The notes under the pieces are model-generated. The model was not told the DNA's origin. It saw only the letters and a program-made list of their open reading frames with translations, and did not search any database. From Oceanobacillus sp. FSL K6-2867 (GTDB lineage Bacteria > Bacillota > Bacilli > Bacillales > Amphibacillaceae), in contig NZ_CP150144.1 in assembly GCF_037963145.1 (NCBI RefSeq), forward strand, positions 2,976,001 to 3,040,000: a stretch of DNA of 64,000 bases. The letters run 5' to 3'. Of this stretch, positions 41,278-50,153 are shown piece after piece. Each line of letters opens with the position of its first letter. The stretch's first letter is position 1. The position numbers were made by a program, and so were the translations under genes.

Positions 41278-41294
41278 TGTAATACGATTGTAAT
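41278..41294 (+). promoter_or_regulatory. WalR box candidate
   Basis: TGTAAT-ACGAT-TGTAAT is an exact direct repeat with 5-base spacing, the WalR consensus form. It lies between the LysM hydrolase and the capsule operon, 183 bases from the former start and reversed relative to it. Confidence 0.55.
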
Positions 41295-41500
41295 GTAAAG
41301 ATTTTGTTAAGGGTTGAAAACAGTGATAATATCGCACTATTCCCTTGGTTTATCAAAACAATGAATCTATCATTTAACAAACTCTTTAAACTAATTTAAA
41401 ATAACGTCATTATTTCCATGAAAACCTATCATCTCTACCTCCCAAAAAGTCATCTGACAATTGCTACACCAAAATTTATTTCTGAAAAGTTATGGAAATA

Positions 41501-41521
41501 TGTTATAATTCCCTTTATAAT
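41501..41521 (+). promoter_or_regulatory. Extended -10 promoter(s) of the capsule operon
   Basis: TGTTATAAT (41501-41509) is a perfect extended -10; a second TATAAT lies at 41516-41521. The first gene starts at 41639. No good -35 is visible. The gap 41104-41500 holds no gene. Confidence 0.5.
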
Positions 41522-41638
41522 GTCGAAATAGATATAGGGTAAAATAATTATAGTTTAGAAATAGCACTCATTATCCGAAACCCAAAAACACATCCGCTCA
41601 CCAAAAAAGGGTGGAGCAAATACAATGGAGGTTCAGCA

Positions 41639-42403
41639 ATGGAGGAAACGATTTCCCTCAAGGAGATTTTTGAGGTCATCAAGAAGCGTTTGTTACTGAT
41701 TATTGCCTTAATGTTGGGGGCAGCACTGGTAGCGGCAATCATTAGTTATTTTGTATTAACACCAACATATCAAAACAGTTCTCAATTTCTTGTAACGCAA
41801 AGCAACAATACAGACATGAATGCACAGCTTACGCAGGCTGATGTCAGGACGAATGTAGAGTTAATTAATACATACAACGTAATAATAACAAGTCCAGCAA
41901 TCCTCGAACCTGTTATAGAAGAATTGAATTTAAACATGAACAGTGGACAATTAGCGGGCAAACTTCAAGTTGCGAGTGCTGATAATTCACAGGTTGTAAC
42001 CGTGACGGCGACAGATCCAGATCCAGCATTAGCAACAGAAATTGCAAATACGACAGTTGAAGTCTTTCAGGAAAATATCCCAGATTTAATGAATGTGGAT
42101 AACGTCTCGATTTTATCGGAAGCACAATTATCGGAAAATCCATCTCCAGTAGCACCGAATCCAATTCTGAATATTGCAATCGCAATTGTGCTTGGTGCCA
42201 TGATCGGTGTTGGAATTGCATTCCTGCTAGAATACTTAGATAACACGATTAAATCAGAAGAGGATATTGAACAGAAACTTGGAATTCCTGTGCTTGGAGT
42301 CATCTCTCATATTGATGAAAAGGATATGCGGATGGAGAATTTCGAAGCTCGTGAAATTAGATCGGTAAGGAGTGGTTTAGATGGCGCGAAAAAAACAATT
42401 TAA
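41639..42403 (+). CDS. Wzz/CapA-type tyrosine-kinase modulator
   Basis: A membrane protein of 254 residues, like B. subtilis YwqC/TkmA and EpsA. One helix lies near the N terminus (LLLIIALMLGAALVAAIISY) and one near residue 185 (IAIAIVLGAMIGVGIAFLLEY). Between them is the extracellular Wzz domain (TYQNSSQFLVTQ, VRTNVELINTYNVIITSPAIL). The cytoplasmic tail activates the kinase encoded next, whose start overlaps by 23 bases. It controls glycan chain length together with the kinase. The start ATG follows ATGGAGGTTCAGCA. Confidence 0.92.
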   Translation: MEETISLKEIFEVIKKRLLLIIALMLGAALVAAIISYFVLTPTYQNSSQFLVTQSNNTDMNAQLTQADVRTNVELINTYNVIITSPAILEPVIEELNLNMNSGQLAGKLQVASADNSQVVTVTATDPDPALATEIANTTVEVFQENIPDLMNVDNVSILSEAQLSENPSPVAPNPILNIAIAIVLGAMIGVGIAFLLEYLDNTIKSEEDIEQKLGIPVLGVISHIDEKDMRMENFEAREIRSVRSGLDGAKKTI

Positions 42404-43073
42404 GAATAATAAAATGCGTCACTTAATTACGAAAATAAGTCCACGCTCACCTATTTCGGAACAGTATCGTACTGTTCGTACAAACCTGCAATTTGCTTCT
42501 GCAGATGAAGAAATTCAAACATTGCTGTTAACCTCTGCTGGTCCATCTGAAGGGAAGTCGATGACGACAGCGAATCTTGCAGTTGTATACGCGCAGCAAG
42601 GGAAAAAGGTGCTTTTAATTGATGCGGACTTACGTAAACCGACGATCCATTATACATTTCGCTTGGATAACCTGAAAGGACTTAGCAATGTGCTAGTTGG
42701 AGACATTCCTTTACAGGAAGCAATCGTCCCAAATGCGGTACAGGACTTAGACTTAATCTCTTGCGGCCCAATCCCGCCAAATCCTTCTGAGCTGCTCGGT
42801 TCAAAGCGGATGCAGCGGATGATTGCGGAAGCGCGTGAGCTTTATGATGTCATTATTTTTGATACACCACCAGTGCTTGCAGTAACAGATGCACAAATTC
42901 TATCTGCTCTAGTTGATGGATCCATACTTGTAGTACGAAGCAAGAGTACGGAAACAGAATCAGCGCAAAAGGCAATTGAATCACTAAGAGCAGTGAATGC
43001 AAAAGTACTTGGAACGGTATTAAATGACCGGGATAAGAAAGAATCCAATCAGTATTACTATTATGGCAGTTAA
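42381..43073 (+). CDS. BY-type protein tyrosine kinase (CapB/YwqD)
   Basis: A cytoplasmic kinase of 230 residues. Motifs are SPISEQYRTVRTNLQFA, Walker A SAGPSEGKSM (about 52-61), Walker A-prime LLIDADLRKP and Walker B VIIFDTPP. A C-terminal Tyr cluster (QYYYYGS) is the autophosphorylation site. It phosphorylates itself and sugar-nucleotide enzymes such as the Ugd cut off at the window end. The start follows AAGGAGTGGTTTAG. The phosphatase gene at 43554 reverses its action. Confidence 0.93.
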   Translation: MARKKQFKNNKMRHLITKISPRSPISEQYRTVRTNLQFASADEEIQTLLLTSAGPSEGKSMTTANLAVVYAQQGKKVLLIDADLRKPTIHYTFRLDNLKGLSNVLVGDIPLQEAIVPNAVQDLDLISCGPIPPNPSELLGSKRMQRMIAEARELYDVIIFDTPPVLAVTDAQILSALVDGSILVVRSKSTETESAQKAIESLRAVNAKVLGTVLNDRDKKESNQYYYYGS

Positions 43074-43083
43074 CAAAAATATG

Positions 43084-43126
43084 AAACTCCTTATCACCCA
43101 AGATGTGCTGGTAAGGAGTTTTTTCA
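43084..43126 (+). terminator. Terminator after the kinase gene
   Basis: AACTCCTTA / TAAGGAGTT stem with TTTTTT, eleven bases after the kinase stop. Confidence 0.75.
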
Positions 43127-43370
43127 TGAAAAAATATGACTAAAGTTTAATTTTACTTTGTTTTTATGACTTTTTCATGACTTGAGTCACCTATATTTTT
43201 ACATTTTGATGTGATAAAATATTAGTAGGTATTTATGCTTAGTTAACTTCCATGAAAATACATCATAAATAGTAAACATCAATGAGATACATGATATAAT
43301 CCATTAGTTTTTAATCTTTGGCAATAGAGCAAATAAAACATTTAACATAAGTTTTGAACCCCATATGATT

Positions 43371-43407
43371 GGACTCCTTAACGTATGATGTTAGGAGCCT
43401 TTTTTAT
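43371..43407 (+). terminator. Second terminator in the capsule leader
   Basis: CTCCTTAAC / GTTAGGAG stem (one bulged base), extended by GG/CC, with a TTTTTT run. A TATAAT box near 43292 lies about 80 bases upstream. The 43127-43553 stretch has no gene and may be a regulatory leader for the phosphatase and downstream genes. Confidence 0.65.
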
Positions 43408-43553
43408 CATGTGCTTACATATCATTATCTGATTAAAGCTTTATGTTATTAAAGTGTTCATTCAATAGGGTTTAATTGTAAACTTTTAGCGTATCTTGTA
43501 TAATTTTAACTAATTAATTTTTTCGAAAAATAAGACGGAGAGGGAGTGACAAT

Positions 43554-44318
43554 GTGATTGATATACATTCTCACATCTTACCTGGAGTAGATGATGGAGC
43601 TAAAACAGAAGAAGACAGCTTAGAAATGGCAAGAGCAGCAGTGGCTCAAGGGATAACGACAATAATCGCAACCCCTCACCATAGAAACGGAAAATATGAT
43701 AATGACGCACATTCTATCCTAAATCATGTAGCAATTTTAAATGAACTGTTTGCAAAAGAAAATATTGATTTGCAAGTACTGGCAGGTCAGGAAACACGCA
43801 TCAATGGAGATATGGTGGAAGACATTGAAAAGGGAGAACTCTTGCCTTTAAACGGATCCAAATATTTATTCGTGGAATTTCCGTCAGGTCAGGTTCCGAG
43901 ATATGCTAGTCAAATGCTATTTGATATTCAGGTCGCGGGCTATACGCCAATTATCGTTCACCCGGAACGAAATCAAGAGCTGATTGAGCATCCTGCAAAG
44001 CTCTATGAATTTGTCAAAAAGGGTGCTTTAACACAGGTGACGGCAGCGAGCCTGTTAGGGAAATTTGGAAAAAATATTCAAAAGTTCTCAAATCAGCTGA
44101 TTGAATCAAATCTTACACATTTTATTGCATCCGATGCACATAATACAAATTCACGTGGTTTTGTAATGGATGAAGCATTCCAGCAATTAAAGCGCACATA
44201 TGGCAGTGATTATCACTATATGTTTTTGGAAAACAGTCAGCTGTTAGTTGAAAACAGCAATGTGAACCGTATGGAGCCAGTAATGATAAAGAAAAAGAAA
44301 TTTCTTGGCTTGTTTTAA
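43554..44318 (+). CDS. PHP-type tyrosine-protein phosphatase (CapC/YwqE)
   Basis: A cytoplasmic manganese-dependent phosphatase of 254 residues that dephosphorylates the BY-kinase. It starts at GTG 43554, after GGAGAGGGAGTGACAAT. Metal ligands are in DIHSHILPGVDDGA (His4, His6), IATPHHRNG, AGQETRI, VHPERNQEL and SDAHNT. It follows two terminators, so its expression is probably separated from that of the modulator and kinase. Confidence 0.93.
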   Translation: MIDIHSHILPGVDDGAKTEEDSLEMARAAVAQGITTIIATPHHRNGKYDNDAHSILNHVAILNELFAKENIDLQVLAGQETRINGDMVEDIEKGELLPLNGSKYLFVEFPSGQVPRYASQMLFDIQVAGYTPIIVHPERNQELIEHPAKLYEFVKKGALTQVTAASLLGKFGKNIQKFSNQLIESNLTHFIASDAHNTNSRGFVMDEAFQQLKRTYGSDYHYMFLENSQLLVENSNVNRMEPVMIKKKKFLGLF

Positions 44319-44383
44319 CGAGAAAAAAGCTGAACAAATAGGGGAAGAATAGAGAAAAATATCTATATAAAGGGGTTAATCAG

Positions 44384-45037
44384 GTGATACATGTTCTCAT
44401 TGTAGAAAATCAGAGGTTACTCCGAGATGGCATTGAAGCCATTATCGAGAGAACGGACGATATAAAAGTTATCGGGGCAGTGGATAACGGAGAAATTGCG
44501 ATCAAGCAGATGGAACACCTTAAACCGGATATTGTCATCATGGATATTCAACTGCCGCAAATGGGCGGGATTCGTACCACGAAACATATAAAAGAGAAGT
44601 ATCCTGAAGTAAGTGTGATTTTACTTACATCAAAAGTGGATGATTGCGTTATTTCGGGAATTAATGCTGGGGCAGATGGCTTTCTAGTAAAAGCGTTGTA
44701 TGCTGAGCGCTTGCTGGAAGCCATTCGAATCGCCTATCGCGGAGAACCAGTTCTCTCAGGTGAAGTAGCCCGTATGCTTGCCAGCAGAATACGTGAATTG
44801 ACGATGAATAATAAGCAAATATTTACATTACGACTAGAACGTTTAGGCTATTCTTTTACGAAGCGTGAGATTGATATTGCATTTTTATTAAAGGACAACT
44901 ATACGAACCAGCAAATTGCCAACAAGCTTTTTCTTGGCGAAGGTACGGTGAAAAATTATATTAGTGAGATCTACAATAAACTGAATATACGCAATCGCGC
45001 AAAGGTTGTCGAATTTTTCTGTAATGTTATCAGGTGA
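44384..45037 (+). CDS. NarL/LuxR-family response regulator
   Basis: A cytoplasmic regulator of 217 residues starting at GTG 44384 after AAGGGG. The receiver has the phospho-acceptor in DIVIMDIQLPQMGG, the Thr in ILLTSK and Lys in FLVKAL, but the first acidic pair is weakened (VENQRL). A linker and a GerE/LuxR helix-turn-helix follow (YSFTKREIDIAFLLKDNYTN, LGEGTVKNYISEIYNKL). No histidine kinase is adjacent. Its location inside the capsule locus suggests local control of polysaccharide expression. Confidence 0.88.
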   Translation: MIHVLIVENQRLLRDGIEAIIERTDDIKVIGAVDNGEIAIKQMEHLKPDIVIMDIQLPQMGGIRTTKHIKEKYPEVSVILLTSKVDDCVISGINAGADGFLVKALYAERLLEAIRIAYRGEPVLSGEVARMLASRIRELTMNNKQIFTLRLERLGYSFTKREIDIAFLLKDNYTNQQIANKLFLGEGTVKNYISEIYNKLNIRNRAKVVEFFCNVIR

Positions 45038-45062
45038 AATTTTAATAGGAAAATTTGCCTAA

Positions 45063-45090
45063 TAGTGACTTTTATTGTAAAAAGTCACTA
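45063..45090 (+). promoter_or_regulatory. Perfect inverted repeat between the two regulators
   Basis: TAGTGACTTTT and AAAAGTCACTA (11 bp, 6-base loop) are followed by a third copy of the motif (AAAAAAGTGACT). No U run follows, so it is more likely an operator or RNA hairpin than a terminator. Confidence 0.5.
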
Positions 45091-45178
45091 AAAAAGTGAC
45101 TCCTTATATAGTAGAATAGAATCTTGTTAGTACATGTCGCTAAGACAGTAAAAATGAAAGAATAGGCAGGAAATTTGA

Positions 45179-45868
45179 ATGACGACTGTTTTATACATAA
45201 GTAAGGCTCCATTTACTGAATTGATTATACAGAGCATTGAGGAACATTCAGATATGGAGTTAATTGGATATGTATCGTATCAAACTGCCGGTCTTGAAAT
45301 GAACATGCAGCCGGATGTTGTTTTACTGGATACGGAACTAATACCAATACCTGAAGTGACGGGTGCTATTAAATATTTAAAAGATGCTAACCCCTTTGTG
45401 AAGATTATCACATTAGTAGCTGTTCCACAGCTGGATGATACTATTCCACTTATTGAAGCTGGCAGTGACAGTATCATCGAGAAGCAAAAGGACTTCGAAA
45501 CGAGAGTAATTCCAATCATACTTACTATCCAAAATGCACATTTTTTTATTCCTTCCAGTGTACTCATAAATCTATTAAAAAGTCTGGATGAATTAAAGAA
45601 AGACAACTTTGACCTGTTTCAGAAACGACTCTCAGAAAATGCTATTCATATTTCTACGAAAGAATCGCTTGTTGCTTACTTACTCAAGCAAAATTTACGA
45701 AATAGCGAAATCGCAGAGCGTATCCAGTTAAAAGAGGGGACTGTAAAGGTACATATTAGTCAAATTTATAAGAAAATTAACATTAAAAAGAGGAAAAATG
45801 TGGTACACTATTTAAATAAAATTATGTCGAATCGTGTACGTAACGAAGAATCAGGTCAAATGGATTAA
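45179..45868 (+). CDS. LuxR-family regulator with atypical receiver domain
   Basis: A cytoplasmic protein of 229 residues related to the preceding regulator. The receiver keeps a possible acceptor Asp (DVVLLDTELIP) but lacks the acidic pair at the N terminus (VLYISKAPFTE) and the usual Lys loop. It may therefore work without phosphorylation. The C-terminal LuxR helix-turn-helix (LRNSEIAERIQLKEGTVKVH) is well conserved. It is 29 bases from the epsC-like gene and likely co-transcribed with it. Confidence 0.83.
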   Translation: MTTVLYISKAPFTELIIQSIEEHSDMELIGYVSYQTAGLEMNMQPDVVLLDTELIPIPEVTGAIKYLKDANPFVKIITLVAVPQLDDTIPLIEAGSDSIIEKQKDFETRVIPIILTIQNAHFFIPSSVLINLLKSLDELKKDNFDLFQKRLSENAIHISTKESLVAYLLKQNLRNSEIAERIQLKEGTVKVHISQIYKKINIKKRKNVVHYLNKIMSNRVRNEESGQMD

Positions 45869-45897
45869 ATTCAATACATCATAAAGGAGCGTGTACG

Positions 45898-47727
45898 ATG
45901 TCCTATCGTAAGAGACTAACATTCCTGATCTTACTAGATTCCGTAATTGTCAGTACTGCTATATTTATAGCTACTTGGGTCGTTTATCCAGCGCATACTG
46001 AAATTTTGCGGAATGAAGCAATCTTATGGAGCGCAATTGCACTATTAATTTTTCATCATTTATTTGCATCCATCTATAAGCTCTATAATAAAGTCTGGGC
46101 ATATGCGAGTGTTGGAGAATTAGTAACGATTGTTAAGGCAATTACCTTCTCGATCATTGGAGCAGGGATTGTGCAATATTTTATCAATGATTTTTCACTT
46201 TATTCACGAGCATTGCTGGTTACATGGATGCTCCATATTTTATTAATCGGTGGATCACGCTTTGTGTGGCGAATCTTCCGAGACAGTTACATAAAGAATG
46301 AAACCGAGCAAAAGAAAACCTTAATTGTGGGGGCAGGGGCAGCCGGAGCAATGATTGCTCGCCAGCTGAAAAATGAGCATAACTCAGAATTAAAACCAAT
46401 TGCCTTTGTTGACGATGATATGAGCAAACAAAAAATGCAAGTCTATGATTTACCTGTAGAAGGAACAACGAGAGATATTGCAGCAGTTGTTGAAAACTTG
46501 CAAATCGAGCACATCGTTATTGCCATTCCATCCTTACGTAATGGTGAATTAGAGAAAATTGTCGCAGAATGCAATAAAGCAAACGTAAAGGTCCAAATGA
46601 TTCCCAAAATCGAGGACCTTATGACTGGAAAAATATCTGTCAGTCATTTAAAAAATGTCGAGGTCGAGGATTTGCTCGGTCGAGAACCTGTAAAACTTGA
46701 TATTGGTGCAATTTCTGAATATGTGACAGGAAGCACGGTTATGGTTACGGGGGCAGGTGGATCGATTGGGTCTGAAATATGCCGCCAGTTGATGCGTTTT
46801 TCACCGAAAAAGATTTTGTTAGTTGGTCATGGAGAATTCAGCATTTATTCAATTGATATGGAACTTAAAAACAAATACCATGATACAGAAACAGAAATCA
46901 TTCCAATTATCGGTGATGTCCAAGACCGTGAGCGTATGTTCAACATCGTTGAAGAGCATCAACCTAGAATCATTTACCATGCGGCAGCACATAAGCACGT
47001 ACCATTGATGGAATATAACCCTCATGAAGCAGTCAAAAATAATGTGATTGGCACGAAGAATGTGGCGGAAGCTGCGGATACATTTGGTGTCCAAACGTTT
47101 GTGATGGTCTCGACAGATAAAGCAGTAAACCCAACAAATGTAATGGGGGCAACAAAACGAGTTGCCGAAATGGTTGTCCAGCATATGGCACAGCAAAGTA
47201 AAACAAAATTTGTCGCTGTCCGATTCGGCAATGTACTTGGAAGCCGTGGCAGTGTTATTCCTTTATTTAAGAAGCAAATTGAAAAAGGCGGCCCAGTGAC
47301 TGTAACGGATCCAGAGATGACACGCTATTTTATGACGATTCCTGAAGCTTCTAGACTTGTGATTCAAGCTGGAACACTTGCTAAAGGTGGCGAAATATTC
47401 GTGCTTGATATGGGTGAGCCTGTTAAGATTGTTGACCTTGCTAAAAATCTTATTAAACTATCAGGTTATACCGCAGAAGAGATTCCAATTGAATTTTCGG
47501 GGATTCGTCCAGGTGAGAAGATGTATGAAGAGCTATTAGGTGAAGATGAGGTTCATCCTGGTGAGGTTTATGAGAAGATTTATGTTGGTCGAACAGTTGA
47601 AGTGGATACGGAAATGGTGCTTAATTTGATTAAGCAGTTTGATAGTTATGAACAGTCACGCTTGAAAGATGAGCTAATGAATATTGTTTATGCAGAACGA
47701 AAAATGCTAGCTGTAAAAGGCTTTTAA
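45898..47727 (+). CDS. Membrane nucleoside-diphosphate-sugar dehydratase (EpsC/CapD/PglF type)
   Basis: A membrane-bound dehydratase of 609 residues. Four N-terminal helices are followed by a CoA/nucleotide-binding Rossmann domain (VGAGAAGAMIARQL). The SDR domain comes next (TGAGGSIGSEICRQL, HAAAHKHVPLMEYNP, MVSTDKAVNPTNVMGATKR). It most likely converts UDP-GlcNAc to a UDP-4-keto-6-deoxy sugar, the first step to bacillosamine- or fucosamine-type sugars. The start follows AAAGGAGCGTGTACG. After this gene base composition becomes clearly more AT-rich. Confidence 0.93.
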   Translation: MSYRKRLTFLILLDSVIVSTAIFIATWVVYPAHTEILRNEAILWSAIALLIFHHLFASIYKLYNKVWAYASVGELVTIVKAITFSIIGAGIVQYFINDFSLYSRALLVTWMLHILLIGGSRFVWRIFRDSYIKNETEQKKTLIVGAGAAGAMIARQLKNEHNSELKPIAFVDDDMSKQKMQVYDLPVEGTTRDIAAVVENLQIEHIVIAIPSLRNGELEKIVAECNKANVKVQMIPKIEDLMTGKISVSHLKNVEVEDLLGREPVKLDIGAISEYVTGSTVMVTGAGGSIGSEICRQLMRFSPKKILLVGHGEFSIYSIDMELKNKYHDTETEIIPIIGDVQDRERMFNIVEEHQPRIIYHAAAHKHVPLMEYNPHEAVKNNVIGTKNVAEAADTFGVQTFVMVSTDKAVNPTNVMGATKRVAEMVVQHMAQQSKTKFVAVRFGNVLGSRGSVIPLFKKQIEKGGPVTVTDPEMTRYFMTIPEASRLVIQAGTLAKGGEIFVLDMGEPVKIVDLAKNLIKLSGYTAEEIPIEFSGIRPGEKMYEELLGEDEVHPGEVYEKIYVGRTVEVDTEMVLNLIKQFDSYEQSRLKDELMNIVYAERKMLAVKGF

Positions 47728-47771
47728 TAATTAAATATAATATTAATCTAAAAAAGAAAGAAGTTGTTGAA

Positions 47772-48809
47772 ATGAATTTTGCAATTGTAGGCTGTGGTTT
47801 TATTGCTAAAAAACATGCGAATGCCATAAAAGAGGTTGAAAATGCTAATTTAGTAGCTGTAAGTGATAAGTTGCCTTCAGCAATGCAACAATATGTTGTA
47901 GAATATGGTGCAAACGCATATGAAGATTTAGATGAAATGTTACTTAGAGAGGACATAGATGTCGTTTCTGTATGTACACCAACAGGTTTACACGCCCCAC
48001 TAGCTATTAAAGTAGCTAATGCTAATAAGCATGTTATTTTAGAAAAGCCCATTGCGATGACTTTAGAAGAAACAGATAAGATTATTGATGCTTGTAATCT
48101 AAATGATGTAAAACTCTCGATTGTACATCCTAACCGTTTTAGACCAGTAGTGAAGGAATTACGTAAAATACTCAATCAAAATCTACTAGGTAAAATTAGT
48201 CATGCAAACGCAATCGTAAACTGGAATAGAAATCAGGAGTATTATGACCAAGCTTTATGGCGCGGTACAAAAGAGTTTGATGGAGGAGCATTGATGAACC
48301 AAGCAATTCATAATCTTGATTTACTATTATGGTTTATGGGTGAACCTGAACAAATATTTAGTATGGAGGCAACAAGATTACGTAAAATCGAGGCAGAGGA
48401 TGTTTCTGCTGGTGTTATTAGATTTAAATCTGGTGCCTTAGGATTAGTAGAGGCTTCCACTACAGCTTATGGGCAAAATTTCGAGGAGTCAATTACGTTG
48501 TTTGGTGAAAAAGGTACTGTAAAAATTGGTGGGAAAAATGCTATATACTTCGAACATTTAGAGATTGAGGGGATGGACGAAAGTGAAATAAGTAAGATTA
48601 AAGAAAAAATAAAAGAAGATCCATTCGGTATACCGGGTCACCAATGTATTATTGATGATATGGTAAAGGCAATTGTGGAGAACAGACAACCTGCAGTTTC
48701 AGGTGAAGAAGGTAGAAAATCGTTGGAATTAGTACTTTCATTCTACGAATCTGCAAAAAATAATCAACCAATCCAACTAACAAAGGAGAAAGAATATGTT
48801 AACAACTAA
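47772..48809 (+). CDS. wbpB: UDP-GlcNAcA 3-dehydrogenase (WbpB/WlbA type, Gfo/Idh/MocA)
   Basis: A cytoplasmic oxidoreductase of 345 residues. The Rossmann motif is VGCGFIAKKHANAI, the central block is SVCTPTGLHAPLAIKVANANK, with EKPIAMTLEETD and the catalytic region GGALMNQAIHNLDLLLW (Lys in EKP; His in NQAIHNLD). In the Pseudomonas and Bordetella pathways this family oxidises C3 of UDP-GlcNAcA. The neighbouring UDP-GlcNAc 6-dehydrogenase overlaps by 14 bases, and the aminotransferase, acetyltransferase and epimerase of the same route are in this locus. Confidence 0.85.
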   Translation: MNFAIVGCGFIAKKHANAIKEVENANLVAVSDKLPSAMQQYVVEYGANAYEDLDEMLLREDIDVVSVCTPTGLHAPLAIKVANANKHVILEKPIAMTLEETDKIIDACNLNDVKLSIVHPNRFRPVVKELRKILNQNLLGKISHANAIVNWNRNQEYYDQALWRGTKEFDGGALMNQAIHNLDLLLWFMGEPEQIFSMEATRLRKIEAEDVSAGVIRFKSGALGLVEASTTAYGQNFEESITLFGEKGTVKIGGKNAIYFEHLEIEGMDESEISKIKEKIKEDPFGIPGHQCIIDDMVKAIVENRQPAVSGEEGRKSLELVLSFYESAKNNQPIQLTKEKEYVNN

Positions 48810-50136
48810 AGAAAAAGGAAATCAACTTGCAGAAAAATTAATTGAAAAACTAAATAATAAAACTGCTGTAATAGGTGTTGTAGGATTAGGTTATGTAGGT
48901 TTGCCTTTAGCAGTTGAAAAAGCAAAAGCTGGCTATAATGTAATTGGATTTGATGTACAAGAATCAAAAGTGGATGAAGTTAATCAAGGGGTTAATTACA
49001 TTGGAGATGTAGTTGATGAAGAACTTCAAGAATTAGTAACAAAGAAAAAGCTAAAAGCAACAACTGATTATTCGTTTATTAAAGAAGTAGATGCGGTTGC
49101 TATTTGTGTACCAACACCTTTAGATATATATAAACAACCAAATACAAATTATGTTGAAAGTTCTGCGCATGAAATCTCTGATCATCTTCATGAAGGAATG
49201 TTAGTAGTACTTGAGAGTACTACTTATCCAGGAACTACAGAAGAATTATTAAAGCCTATATTAGAACAAAGTGGACTAAACTGTGGAGAGGACTTTTTCT
49301 TAGCTTATTCTCCAGAGCGAGTTGATCCAGGTAACAAACAATTTAAGACGAAGAATACTCCAAAAGTTGTCGGGGGAATGACTGAGAACTGCACTAATGC
49401 AGCTGCGACTCTATATGGTAATGTATTAGAGAGTGATATTCATCGAGTTTCTAGCCCAGCGGTTGCTGAAATGGAAAAAATTCATGAGAATACATTCCGA
49501 AATATTAACATTGCTTTAGCTAATGAAATGGCTGTTTTATGTAATAAAATGGGCATTGATGTTTGGGAGGTAATCGATGCAGCTGCTACAAAGCCATATG
49601 GATTTATGCCCTTTTATCCGGGACCAGGATTGGGCGGACACTGTATACCAATCGATCCATGGTATCTGACTTGGAAGGCGCGTGAGCATAGCTATCATAC
49701 AAAGTTAATTGAAACAGCTGGTGAAATAAATAATGATATGCCTGATTATGTTGTGAAACGTATTATGGAGATTTTAAATAAAGATAAAATTGCATTAAAT
49801 GGGGCTAACATATTAGTACTTGGTGTTGCTTATAAGAAGGATATTGATGATTATAGAGAATCACCTGTACTTCCTATTTTAGAGAAACTAGATGTTGCAG
49901 GTGCAGATTGGAAAGTAGTTGATCCGTATGTGAAGGAGTTTAAATATAAAAATAGTATTCAATCACCTATAGAAAATGTAACAACTGAAATGTTAGAAAG
50001 TGCGGATTTAGTGTTAATTGCTACTGACCACAGTGATTTTAATTATGAGGAAATATTACTAAATTCAAAAGCTATATTTGATACCAGAAATTCTTTTAGA
50101 CATGAAGTAAATAATAATAGCTATTTTAGATTGTAA
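48796..50136 (+). CDS. wbpA: UDP-GlcNAc 6-dehydrogenase (WbpA type)
   Basis: A cytoplasmic NAD-dependent nucleotide-sugar dehydrogenase of 446 residues. Seen are GVVGLGYVGLPLAVEKAKAG, ESTTYPGTTEE, the active-site block KIHENTFRNINIALANEMAV, the catalytic Cys in GPGLGGHCIPIDPWYL and the C-terminal LGVAYKKDIDDYRESP. It differs from UDP-glucose dehydrogenases in this pattern and fits WbpA/WecC-like enzymes that oxidise C6 of UDP-HexNAc. It is the first step of the mannuronic-acid route here. Confidence 0.9.
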   Translation: MLTTKEKGNQLAEKLIEKLNNKTAVIGVVGLGYVGLPLAVEKAKAGYNVIGFDVQESKVDEVNQGVNYIGDVVDEELQELVTKKKLKATTDYSFIKEVDAVAICVPTPLDIYKQPNTNYVESSAHEISDHLHEGMLVVLESTTYPGTTEELLKPILEQSGLNCGEDFFLAYSPERVDPGNKQFKTKNTPKVVGGMTENCTNAAATLYGNVLESDIHRVSSPAVAEMEKIHENTFRNINIALANEMAVLCNKMGIDVWEVIDAAATKPYGFMPFYPGPGLGGHCIPIDPWYLTWKAREHSYHTKLIETAGEINNDMPDYVVKRIMEILNKDKIALNGANILVLGVAYKKDIDDYRESPVLPILEKLDVAGADWKVVDPYVKEFKYKNSIQSPIENVTTEMLESADLVLIATDHSDFNYEEILLNSKAIFDTRNSFRHEVNNNSYFRL

Positions 50137-50153
50137 TTCGAGTTGGCTAAAAA

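Noticed and set aside
43127..43553. Assignment of the capsule leader as an EAR riboregulatory element
   Set aside because: The position is suggestive, but I cannot identify the conserved EAR secondary structure by reading, so no RNA feature was called.
45063..45090. Terminator call for the hairpin between the LuxR genes
   Set aside because: The stem is perfect but no U run follows on either strand, so it was listed as a regulatory repeat.
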